A DNA stretch of 64,000 nt from Dacryopinax spathularia (taxonomy: Eukaryota; Basidiomycota; Dacrymycetes; Dacrymycetales; Dacrymycetaceae): assembly GCA_037974965.1 (NCBI GenBank), contig JBBPFI010000012.1:186001-250000 (forward strand), written 5' to 3'. Below the pieces are notes generated by a model. That model did not search any database. It saw only the letters and a program-made list of their open reading frames with translations, and was not told the origin of the DNA. Of this stretch, positions 54,549-64,000 are shown in pieces. Each line of letters starts with the position of its first letter. Position 1 is the stretch's first letter. The translations under genes and the position numbers were made by a program.

Positions 54549-56955
54549 TCAGCGCCCTCTCATTGCGGACTTTACTTTTTTCTGAGCTGCTGACCGCTCC
54601 CTGCTCTGAGCTTGCTTGAGTGCCACGGAATCTGGCAAAGCTTCGTTGACCAGCTTGAGGAGTTCTGGTATGCGGAGGCGTTCCACCTCTCTGGGTGGAG
54701 AACTCTGCCCCACTGCCTGGCTAGTGAAATGGGCCAGGACCTGAAGGGCAGCCTGGGCACCGTCCGTAAGTGCCTCTTCCTGCAGGAGCTGTTCATGTGC
54801 GATTTGAAGGGTCCGGAAGCGCGCATTGTTATGGCGCCAGGTGGAATCGGCAAAGTTCAGCCACTGGGTCACTTCAGCAGATCGGATCTCCTGCCCTCTT
54901 ATAGACACAGTGTAGTTATCCAGGAGGCCGAGTTTCTGTAGGATGAGCCGTGCAGCGGCCCAGCGCTGGTACAGCACGTAAGCCGGCTGATTCTGGGGAT
55001 TCATGGGTGCTGTCCGAGCCACGGAGATGCACCGACCAGAGCCAGAGCCTAAAATCCGTTCCACTTCGCTTTGGAGAAGGTTATGGATAGTCGGGGTGAT
55101 GGAGGTTGCTCCTGTGCGATCAGGCAGCAAGTTGTGATTCTCATCATGTCGCCTGACTTGTAAGGCGGCTGCTGGACCCAGGGACACGGGCGGATGGTCT
55201 ATCTGCCTGTCCCTCGGCAAGCCTTCTTGAGCCCTGAGGTTCAGAGTCGGGGTGTGGGAATGACGTCCTGGAATTGGCTCCAAAAGTTGCCTGTCATCAT
55301 CCGGATCGCTGCTTGATGAGGTATCGGAGAGAATCAAAGTGGACTCGTCGCTGGAAAGATCTGACCCTATCTCCAAGGCCGGATCATACGGAATGGGTTC
55401 AGCACCGCTGTAGGGTGATGGCTGAAGAAAATTGTCAGCCAGAGGTTGGGGCACAGATACTGGAATTCACCTTCAGACAAACAAGCTCCAGCACAAACAA
55501 CTTGCTGTCGAGCGCCAGTCCATTTGCAGCGTAGAACCGGGCTAACTTCCCAGAAGGGTCATTGGGCGCCGCACTTGTAAGCTTGGCTGCTAGAGCTTTG
55601 CCCTTCTTTTCTAAGACCTGGTCGAACTTTGCCAGGTGCCACCCGCCAAGTTGGCTGAGATGGAGCTGCTTGAGCGAATCCGGAATGCGGGATAACCATA
55701 GGTGATGGGTTGCATACTGGTTCCAGTCCACTTCGGTGGATGCCATCACCGCAGGCCATAGAACGCCGAGCTCGGTTCGGACAATGACGCCGTCGTATTC
55801 ATTGGCGTCTGAGGAGGGAAGGGGTATATTCTGCAGTACCAAATGCCTGCTGGGGCTGCCTGATGTTTGCAAGATGAGCAAGACCGTCACATACCGCGTG
55901 GGCGGGCTCAGGGCCCCGACCCTGGTGATGTCAGAGGCGGGGACCATTAACGGAAGGTTCCCGTTCAGCCCAGGGCTCTTCAATGCCGGAGTATCGCGAG
56001 ACATCATCCTTGTAGCCAGCGTTGCGCCTATGCATCCTTTGTAGTAAGTCAAGCAGCTTCTGCAGGACATGGCGTCTGGCGGACTTACCGTGCTCCAAAC
56101 TGTTTGGCTCGACTCCCTGCGTCTCCTGGCTTGCCTCCCTGCCGTCCTGACGCCCCTGCTCTGGGGCTTCTCCAACAGCGGTGTCGGCTGATCCTCCGCT
56201 CAGCTCGTGTTCAACCATTGCGACTGGCCTCCCGATGAGGTACACAGTTTCGCCCGCTGTGGGGAGTATTGTGGTGCCCTCTGAGTTTGCTTCGGGCTCT
56301 AACGCTTGGCGGGCGACCCGTCTCTGAGCTGCCTCTGCAAGGATTTTCCGCCTTTGGTTACGAGGGCTGTCTGGACTGTGTGATGGTCTGTGAGCCGGAG
56401 GTCGCTTGGACGGCCGAGATGAGGGACGAGCTGGGGCCGCTCCCGGTACCTGCCGCATGTCATCAAGCCCGAAAGCTTGTCAACTGAAAGAAGAAAGACT
56501 TGCCTGTTGGTGGTCTTGCAGTGGAACACAAACACTCCCCAAGGCCAATTCACCCTCCTGCTGTGCCATGCCGCCATGCTGGGTCGGTGAAAGGCGCAAC
56601 AAAGCCTCAATCTCAGCCTAGCCATGGCCATCAGTCTGACTGTGGCTACCTGGCATCCCTTGACGAGAAGAATGCTTACCTCTTCTTGATGCTGACCCTC
56701 CGTGCTCATGCCACCCTGGTGGGGCAGGGTCACATCAACCACATTCCCAAGCGCTGACTTTGCGCTGACTTGCGCTTTTCCCTGCCCTTCGTTGGCCCCA
56801 GCGCCACTCTGCAAAAGCTTTCGACCTTTGCCACGGCGCCCAGTTCCTCTGACCGGTAGAAGGCTGGGAGGGGGAAGAGTCCTTGTTCGCAAATGCATGC
56901 CACAGGAGAAGAGATCGTCACATGCGGCCTTCCCATGAGTAGGAGACGAAGGCAT
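54549..56955 (-). CDS. Unknown mainly disordered protein of the accessory block
   Basis: ATG 56955 gives MPSSPTHGKAACDDLFSCGM. Exon 1 is basic and ends in VTLPHQGGMSTEGQHQEE, then AEIEALLRLSPTQHGGMAQQ and CVPLQDHQQ. The next junction is best explained by a GC-AG intron (56450-56503, donor GCAAGT), leading to VPGAAPARPSSRPSKRPPAH. A GT-AG intron then joins GVEPNSLEHG to CIGATLATRMMSRDTP. A folded part follows (PPTRYVTVLLILQTS, YDGVIVRTELGVLWPAVMAS, HLSQLGGWHLAKFDQVLEKK, LARFYAANGLALDSKLFVLE). The last exon starts PSPYSGAEPIPYDPALEIG and ends in a helical region (AVGQSSPPREVERLRIPELL) at 54549. No family is recognised. It lies just downstream of the TET/JBP-like gene on the same strand. Confidence 0.6.
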
Positions 56956-57262
56956 GGTGGGAGAGGAATGAAAATGGAAAAGGAAGACTGGCATCCCCTT
57001 GTTGACTCATCCCAGCTTTTTTCACCACACAATTCGTCCCGTCCCCTCCCCTGGTCCACCGTCGCCTGGAACGGTATCCCCTTTTTTGGGCAGGTGGGTC
57101 GGCAGAACCACTTCCATCAACTTCGATTGATGCTTCCGTTATCAACACGTATCGTGCTACACTACCGGGTCTTACGGGGAAACAGGCGCCTCAAACCCAA
57201 CATCTGATCTATCTTGATACGCGCCTGGCTATCTACACAGGTCCCTCCCCCGGTGGTCTCCT
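56956..57262. other. Short spacer, promoter of the preceding gene
   Basis: 307 bp between two same-strand genes. No motif stands out. Confidence 0.4.
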
Positions 57263-58906
57263 TCACATCTTTACCTGGGCATACCCCCCTCCCGATGTGT
57301 TATGTAGCCAGCCAGCCTCCTTATCCCATAATAGCTTCACGCAGGAGACAGGGGAGAAGAAGACGTTACCAATCCTCCCTGGAGTTAAACCGTCCCTCAC
57401 CCCTATCTCCGGCTCCCAGTCCCCGATTTCATGCAGCAGGAAAGCCGCAAGACAAAGAATGACTTCACCAGGTCTGTACCTGTTGAAGAATGTGAGACAA
57501 AGCCTTGCGCGGAGGAAGGACCTTACAGAAACTTGGCATTCAAGTCAGGATAGTACGCCGCACCCCCCTTGAATCGACCCACGCAGAAGCAAGCCGTAGG
57601 ACCATCAAAATCGTCCTGTTCCTTGGTCCCGTCTTGGCGATCTGCATGCAAGGCGACTTGCAGCTTATAGACGATTGCCCTGCCCAGCCATGGGCCAGGA
57701 TCTTGGACATGCCACCGACCAGCTTCAAATGCTGCTTGGTAGCGTTCATATGCGGCAGGCCAAGTGGCTTTGAACATCATTGCCAGGCGCAGTGCAACGC
57801 TTTTCGTGTTCAGGAAGAACTGGGCAACGGCTCGAGCCCCTTCATTCGTTTCCCCCCGCATGTCCTTCGATATACCCGGTACCTGAAACAGCCCGGCTCT
57901 CTTGTTAGGAAGCCTATGATAATGACAATACAGTTGCGTGCTCACCTTATTGGGATGACCTTGCTCAGGCCATGCATGCATTAAGTGAGAGACCCCGGTT
58001 GGTTCCATATGTAACTCAGAGTCGGATCCCGCCCCTTCCCACATGCCTTCCCGATTCCCTGCGTCCTGATAAACCATCCACGGCATGTCGTCGCGGTGTC
58101 GAGAGTCCCCTTTAGGGAAGTTGGGATGGACACGAGCCCGATAGTCCTGAACTGCCCGATGATAATTGAACTGCTCCTCGACCTGGCCAGTATCCTGGTC
58201 ACAATGGCCGGCACAATCTCCAAGAACAAGATCACTCACGCTTAGCCCATCCCTATAAACATGGAACCCTGCCAACTCCTTTCTTTCGATGTCATCCTCT
58301 GTTCTGCCTTCGTACTGCTTGTACAGTGGGACTCCTTCCTTCTCCAAATCATCGGTCTGCTGCATGGCGGTGAGTTCATGGCAGACGATGAAACAGGCCA
58401 CCAGACTTACCAATCTCCTTGCAAAATACACTAGAAGCAGTTTGCCGTCGCAATCCGTGTACACTGCTGACTGGGCAATCGCCGGCTGCTCATCAAGGGC
58501 TGCAATCTGTCGCTTAGCCTTCGCAAGTAGAGACTCGGAGGCCAGTTGACGATTCTTCAGCTGCTGGAGGGGGAAGTTGGCTCTATAAGTTTGGGTATGC
58601 TTGACCATCTGCTCGTAGTATCGGTAGAGGGTGCGGGCAAGTCGCTTCTCCGCATTGGCAGGACTTCTAGTCCGGTCGAGACAGGCTTTGGAAAGTGGAC
58701 GATATGGGATGGTAGGATCGACAGCAGCTACCTTAGCGGGTCGGTCGGCCGCGAAAGCTTGGAGGTCTTTGAGACGTTCCTTATACGCCTAGAAACGGTG
58801 ATCAGCCGCATTAGGTCCATGCCAACAAACCTCGGATGCTGCTCACAGAAGTCATGGACGAGCTCCTCTTACGACGTGTGTTCGGTTTCCTCTGAGCCTT
58901 TCCCAT
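57263..58906 (-). CDS. Predicted TET/JBP-family 2-oxoglutarate Fe(II) dioxygenase
   Basis: Fungal TET/JBP-like enzymes oxidise 5-methylcytosine in DNA. Start at 58906 gives a basic N-terminus (MGKAQRKPNTRRKRSSS); a 58-nt intron leads to AYKERLKDLQAFAADRP. The middle has YRANFPLQQLKNRQLASESL, GFHVYRDGLSVSDLVLGDCA and MFKATWPAAYERYQAAFEAG. The catalytic domain shows the iron H-x-D in VALHADRQD (57640-57648), CVGRFKGGAAYYPDLNAKF, then YRPGEVILCLAAFLLHEIGD with the distal His (57431-57433), and the 2OG arginine in LTPGRIGNVFF (57374-57376). It ends in GGGYAQVKM at 57263. Two further GT-AG introns (57883-57945, 58360-58410) are multiples of three without stops. All key residues are present, so it looks active. 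DNA as substrate is family inference. Such genes are linked to KDZ transposons in basidiomycetes, and a KDZ gene is at the window's left end. Confidence 0.82.
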
Positions 58907-59637
58907 CCTGTACTTGTGGTCGTGTACGCGCCTAGAGAGAACCCATGAGTACTGAAGCAGTAACTGAGCAGAGAAGAGCAGGGGTATGGTAACTGCAATT
59001 GATCCGTTCTTGCCAGGACAAAAGATTTGGAGAGTTGAGAGATACAGGGTTTGCTTGCAAAGGTAACTTGAAGGGAGAAGCCAATCACCCTTAACCGGCA
59101 CCGCCGACGGATGATGGAACACGGAACGACCGCGCTGGTTAATCGAGCGCAGGTGCCCCTTTATCCGGAACAACCGACAGAGGTAGCCGAGCGAAACAAT
59201 CGCTACTCGAATGGAGGTGAAGGTCGGGGTTTGGGCGCCGATGGGGAGGGAGAAGAAGGACAAGGGATGAGCGCGTCAGGGACAAGGGACTTGGCCAGCA
59301 ACCCGTTGTTATACCTGCAGTGAAAAGGGCCCGGGATCGATATGGTATGTCCCCTTGCACCGCTGATTGGAGTAGCACCAGCAACAGGTGAGATGCTGCC
59401 TCAATTCTTCTCTCTGGTAATGAGGGCGGCATGATTCCTAATGAGAAGAAACGGACAAGCTCGAACAGGATCCCGCTTCTGCATAAGACTGTTCCCGAAG
59501 AAGCCTATTGCTCGCGGGGGCGGGGAGGGGGGGGGGCGATTTGGGGTGGCTGGAGATTTGCAAGTGAATATCAAGCTGCCCTGGAACACACCGATCTCTT
59601 ATTACAGGAAGCTAAGAGTGAACATTGTCTGACTATT
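58907..59637. other. Spacer between the two dioxygenase genes
   Basis: It is the promoter side of the TET/JBP-like gene. A G-rich run (GGCGGGGAGGGGGGGGGGCG, about 59518-59540) is near the right end. No gene is recognised. Confidence 0.4.
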
Positions 59638-62600
59638 CTATTCCAAATTTGGACGACACCAGGTATAACTGGTCACGGAACCCTCCGGTAACTGGACGGG
59701 CGGCCTCTTACCCGATAATCGTTTTTCAGACATCCTCTCCTCCTTCTTCAAATCGGCTGACTCAAACCGAGCTATGATGGAGATAATTTCCGGGAGACAT
59801 AGAGAGAGTGCCAGATGATAATTGTCTGAAGTCTTGAAAAGCTCCTGAATAATGGAGTCCGCGGTCGCATCTGCCTTCTTGCACTCGTTGCCGAAGGACT
59901 CTTGACTTTTGAGTTCATTCCATAGCTTCTGATAATCCTCATCTTGGGGGATGAGTCTGAGGTGATCCTTGACCATGTAAAGAAGCGCCAGCAGCTGCTT
60001 CATGGGCCAGGGTACATATTGGGCTAAAATACATGGATTAGTAGGATCACAAACCCAGGAGAGATCCAAATGACTGACCGGACCCTGTGCAAAGTTCTGG
60101 AGGGCGCTCTGAGGCAGTCCAGAACTCCAGCTGCCCCGCGGCCTTTATCTCGCGCATGTGGTCCCAAGTGAAGATGGCCAGGCGATTGATCCAGATGAAA
60201 ACCGACATGACCTCATCATTGTACAAGTTCGGGCCCAGATACGCTTGCAGAAGGCGAGCCCTCAGCATCTGGTCCAGCTGAGTGGACACTACAAAGGAGT
60301 GGCCTGTGGTAATCACTGGGGTAGGGGACCAGACTGCATGCAGAGTACCCGCCTTTTGATACCTGAGCCAGATATGAACCGACCGCCCCATGTTGGATGG
60401 TGATAGAGGCTATACTCACCAGGTATCTCCCACATGCACAAGAACCCCCCATACCTTGACCCCCTTCTTGCTCAGCTCTTCCACCCATTCAGACGCGATA
60501 TGACCGGGACGGGCGACATTGTCAAATTCCCCATCCCAGAAGACCCACAGCTTGCATCCCGGTGTCTTGAACTCCAACGCATTCCGAGTTGCGGGGATGT
60601 GGAGAGGAAGGCCGCTTAGAGGGCTCACCGCAACTGACAGCCCCCCCGAATCGCCGTGCATGCGACTGTAGGCCCCGGCGGTGTTCCCCATGGACCAATC
60701 TTCCTGAAAGCGAGCTGAGCCACGATAAACATTTTCTGCACCCCTAGTCTGTTCCACTGCGACAGGGTGAGCGGCCATTTTCCTGTTCATGATCAGCAAC
60801 AGGATATGCTCGGGTGCAATAGACGGACTTGTATCCAGGAACGGGCTTCGCATGCTTCTTCTCTTCTGGCAGAGAGAGGACGTTCAGGGCAGGTGCCGAA
60901 GCAGGGTAGCGGATAGAGAGCTCCAATATATCGCCTAGTGTCACATCGGTATACCAAGCGGCAGATGTGCATGCGACCTCGAGATTGGAGTAGAAAAGCG
61001 CTTGCTCTAATCGAGATTGAACTACATCACATGTGAGCACGGCAAAGTGGGAAGGAAACATGGCCAGCGCACGTAGAGCCTGCAGCTTCAGATCCAAGTC
61101 ATGCCACTCCCCTACGCTCTCCTTCGTCCATGCCACTGGCGGCTGTTCATTGCGCTGGCCCACTACATACACGTGGCGTGTGGCATAGAGGTCTTGGAGC
61201 TCCCAGGCGGGCAGTTCGGCCATATGCTTCTCCGTCAACCAGGCAACTGGTTCTCCTTCCAGAAGGGCAGGCACATGGGGCCATTTATCTTCCTCCGGGG
61301 ACGGGGCTGGCGGCGTCAGCAGGGTGAGGTGGGGAATCAAATGCCGTAGATCTTCTCGCGCCCCTTTCTGACTGGGATGTCAATGACCATCTTCGGAATC
61401 CATAAGGGCTTACATTGTTGCAGGGATTGGGGCAAGACAGTCCTAGAATTCGGCTTCGAGGGTCGGGCCGAACAGGGAATGGCACCGGTATGACCTGATT
61501 AGGGTCTCGTGTCTTGAAGTGGAAGAGCTCATACTCGGCTTCCTGTGTAGATATTGAATGCGAGGAGGATTGAACTACTTGCCCATGGGACTTACCTCTT
61601 CTTGCAGGATGTCATGACGGACATTCCCCCGGGGTTCCTTATTGGCAACGAATTCGAGCCTCAGCTGAGGCTGGACAACTCGTCCCGTTTGTTCCAGATG
61701 GTTCAGCATTTTTAAGCGGATTATCTCTGCTTCTTTCTTGACCTTTTGAGAAACAGAGCCTACCTGGAAAGAGAATGAGTACAAGTTGTTTCGCCACAAG
61801 GGGACTGTACCTCGTGGGTGGGGGTGGCAAACGCCTTGATATGCTTCATCAGAGCCGCTTGCCTTTCCTTGGGCGCCAGCTTGGAAAGATGGAGACCAGC
61901 CAGAAGTGAGAGCTTGTGCCGGCCAAGGACTCGCAGAGGGGAAGGAACAGTATCCTCCTTTGTTCCCAATGGGGGCTTGCCTCCAGGGAGGAGCCGAATT
62001 GGAGTGTGGACGGCTGCATCCTGAAGGGCTGCAGGGACCCGGTCATCCTCCTGGGATGGCGCATCTCCAGCCAAGCGGTTGGCTGGAGCAGAAGGCTCCT
62101 TGTTGAGCCCATCACTCTCTTCCTCGGACTCCTGCTCTTCGTCCTCGCTAGATTCCCCTTCCTCAGACTCCGGGTCTTCACCCACAGCGGGCCCCTGTTC
62201 CCCATCGAGCCGGCCTCCTTCCCCGCCCAGATCCTGCGACGAGAGACGAGGTCGCTTGTGGCTCCTTGAAGAAGCGTCCGAATTATCTGGCTTGGGGCGC
62301 TTAGGGGGTTTCGGGCGCTTAGGAGGCCTTGCGAAGGAGGGGGTTTCGGGAGCAGGTGGCAAACCGGCGTTTTTCTCGGCTAGGGCTTTGAGGCGCTCCG
62401 ACCGCTTGACAGTTTGGGTATCATGTGAGGGTTCGTCGTCCAAGACCGCTGGGGTATGCCCATCCTCGCCTGGCGAATGGAACAAATGTAAGGAGGAGTC
62501 GGAGGATGCGCCGTTTGGTATGGAACGGGACAGCCTGTCCTCCGATGGAGAGTCGGCAATTGAGGAGGGATTTGGGGAGCTTTGTTGGTCAGCCCCAGGA

Positions 62601-64000
62601 GGAGGAGAAGGAATATCGTGTTCCTGAACCGACCCATCTTCCCCAGTGACATGGGCGGCCAAACCACCAGCAATCGAGGAGGGATTTGGGGAGCTTGGTT
62701 GGTCAGCCCCAGGGGGAGGAAAAGATATGTCATGTTCCTGAACCGACCCATTTTCCCTAGTGACATGGGCGGCCACACCGTCGGCTGGTACCGGGGGGTC
62801 GTTGCTTCTGAGAGCAGGATCGATGTTGATGTCGTTGTCGATGTCCATATCCATCGGACTCTGGTCGCCTGGCCCTTCTTGCCCGCTTTCCTGCCTCTCC
62901 TCATCCGGACAATCGTTGGGCGGATTATCCTCTGTGGCCGGGGCCGGCTCATAGTATGGGGAGATGGCCCCAGCTGGTTCCAGATACAGACGAGGCACGG
63001 TGCCCAGAGCTTGCGACATCGGGTAGTAGATCTCGCCCCTGGGGGTCAGCAGCATCTCCAACTCTACGACATCGGCCAAGGCATCTCTGACGAATTTACG
63101 ACGGGCGAGGCGAGCGAGTCCTTTCTTGCAAGGAAACTTTTGGAAGGGCAGCACCGCGATCACCTTCCACAGGATCTGTTCCAGTCGGCGGAAGGCATAC
63201 GTGGTCGGATCTGCACGATGGCATGGAACGATGTCACCGTAGACAACATGCCTCTAAGTGGCCGTAAGTTATAGGTGGAAAATAAAGACGGGACCGTACC
63301 TGGGCGGGGACATGTATCCCAATGTCATGGTAATAGAGCTTGACCTCGGCCAAGATGGTTGCAATACTGAAGAAGGCGGCGAGGACGTTGGGCGTCAAGA
63401 GCTTGGAGTTAGACAACTTGGTTGTCCCTTTGGACCTCTGCAGCATGGCAGTTTTGAAGTCCTCCGGCAGGATAGGCGCTCCATGAGTATCAAGCGCCAG
63501 ATTCTAAAGGGACATTAGCTGAAGCAAAGCAGAGCCGTGGGCGACATACCGAATAGAGTCCGATTGTAGAAGCCAACATTTGCAAATTGGCCATGAAGTA
63601 GCCCACGTCCCCTTCTTCTCCTTCGCGCAATGCCGCTGTCATGAGGGCTACCGGGCCCTCTTCCTCCCCTTCGTTCTCTCCGTCTTCTTCGACGTCTTGA
63701 TTCAATCGAGCATAGATGTCTAGTAGACGGTCTAGTGCTGTGTTCGTGACTTCCACGAGGGTCTTGGTGCGGGAGGTCGTGGCCGAATGTCGGCCAGGGT
63801 GGTAGAAGTACATGTCCTCTAGGTTGAGGTACCTTGGAAATGACACGGGAGCGGGCTGTACAGAGGGTGGGTCGACTTCTGCTGTCAGGGAAGGCTGAAC
63901 TAGGGTTTGGTCAGGCCGGGGCTCCAGTTCGAAGCAGTGTTTGAGGCGATCGCAGGTGAGGATGATCATCTGCACATATCGCCATCCGTCATGGAGGCGT
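59638..64000 (-). CDS. Large partial gene with JmjC-like (JHDM1-type) cupin domain
   Basis: The 5' end lies outside the window; the frame is open at 64000. Visible exons: a helical N-part (VEVTNTALDRLLDIYARLNQ), LLTPNVLAAFFSIATILAEV, VIAVLPFQKFPCKKGLARLA, an acidic disordered exon with a 38-residue duplication, a basic block (RPPKRPKPPKRPKPD), then VGSVSQKVKKEAEIIRL and LPAWELQDLYATRHVYVV. The C-terminal third resembles a JmjC cupin: MHGDSGGLSVAVSPLSG with H-x-D (60652-60660), CKLWVFWDG, and VHVGDTWYQKAGTLHAVWSP with the distal His (60338-60340), then VITTGHSFV, matching the KDM2/JHDM1 layout as I recall it. It ends at 59638. The junction near 60800-60860 was not resolved. The substrate is unknown; histone lysine demethylation is family inference. 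Confidence 0.68.
62557..62784 (-). repeat. 114-bp in-frame tandem duplication
   Basis: GAGGAGGGATTTGGGGAGCT recurs at 62562 and 62676 on the plus strand (a 114-bp period). It codes two 38-residue units of the type AAHVTxExGSVQEHDIxxPP in the JmjC-like gene. The copies differ at few positions, so the duplication is fairly recent. Confidence 0.9.

Noticed and set aside
1-64000. LTR retroelements, Polinton-like elements and CRISPR arrays
   Set aside because: No reverse transcriptase, integrase, capsid or polymerase motifs, no long terminal repeats and no spaced direct-repeat arrays were recognised.

Overview
The window looks like a chromosomal piece from a filamentous basidiomycete, probably Agaricomycotina. 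The reasons are GT-AG introns of about 45-65 nt throughout, a CxC5/CxC6-KDZ transposase gene, a TET/JBP-type dioxygenase, long disordered proteins, F-box/LRR genes, and single-copy genes of basidiomycete type. The species cannot be fixed from the sequence. All gene models were spliced by eye from reading frame, GT/AG signals and remembered family alignments; no search was run.

Left part, 0-13 kb, all on the minus strand: a KDZ-transposase-related gene (170-2354) lies directly downstream of an exocyst SEC8 gene (2966-5755) that seems to lack its usual C-terminal third. Then come a single-exon F-box gene, a 1258-residue Q/P/A-rich disordered protein with internal repeats, and a small unknown gene. 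The spacer 12.9-14.3 kb has a G-rich tract and two strong palindromes.

Core part, 14-38 kb, conserved housekeeping genes on both strands: proteasome lid RPN5, U2 snRNP SF3A2/Prp11, mitoribosomal mS45 (Bot1/Mrps35), the phospholipase NTE1, mitoribosomal mS23 (Rsm25), a SAM methyltransferase (MT1), a small YABBY/HMG-like protein, an F-box/LRR protein ending in a CaaX box, exosome cofactor C1D/Lrp1, and SF3B5/Ysf3. NTE1/mS45 and C1D/SF3B5 are divergent pairs sharing short promoters.

From 39 to 46 kb lie two disordered proteins and a second methyltransferase (MT2). MT2 shares intron position and motifs with MT1 about 18 kb away. The four proteins share T-D acidic short motifs, and three of the genes have a TATA-like box just upstream of the ATG.

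Right part, 47-64 kb, appears accessory: a 158-bp tandem repeat, a cysteine-motif protein with a long charged helix, a divergent unknown gene across a spacer that holds a perfect 40-bp palindrome, an F-box gene, a disordered unknown, a predicted TET/JBP-family 2-oxoglutarate dioxygenase (57263-58906), and a large partial gene with a JmjC-like cupin domain (59638 to the window end). Two predicted Fe(II)/2OG dioxygenases in tandem, one of the DNA-base-oxidising class and one of the histone-demethylase class, are the most unusual content. Whether they form one mobile or epigenetic unit is inference only.
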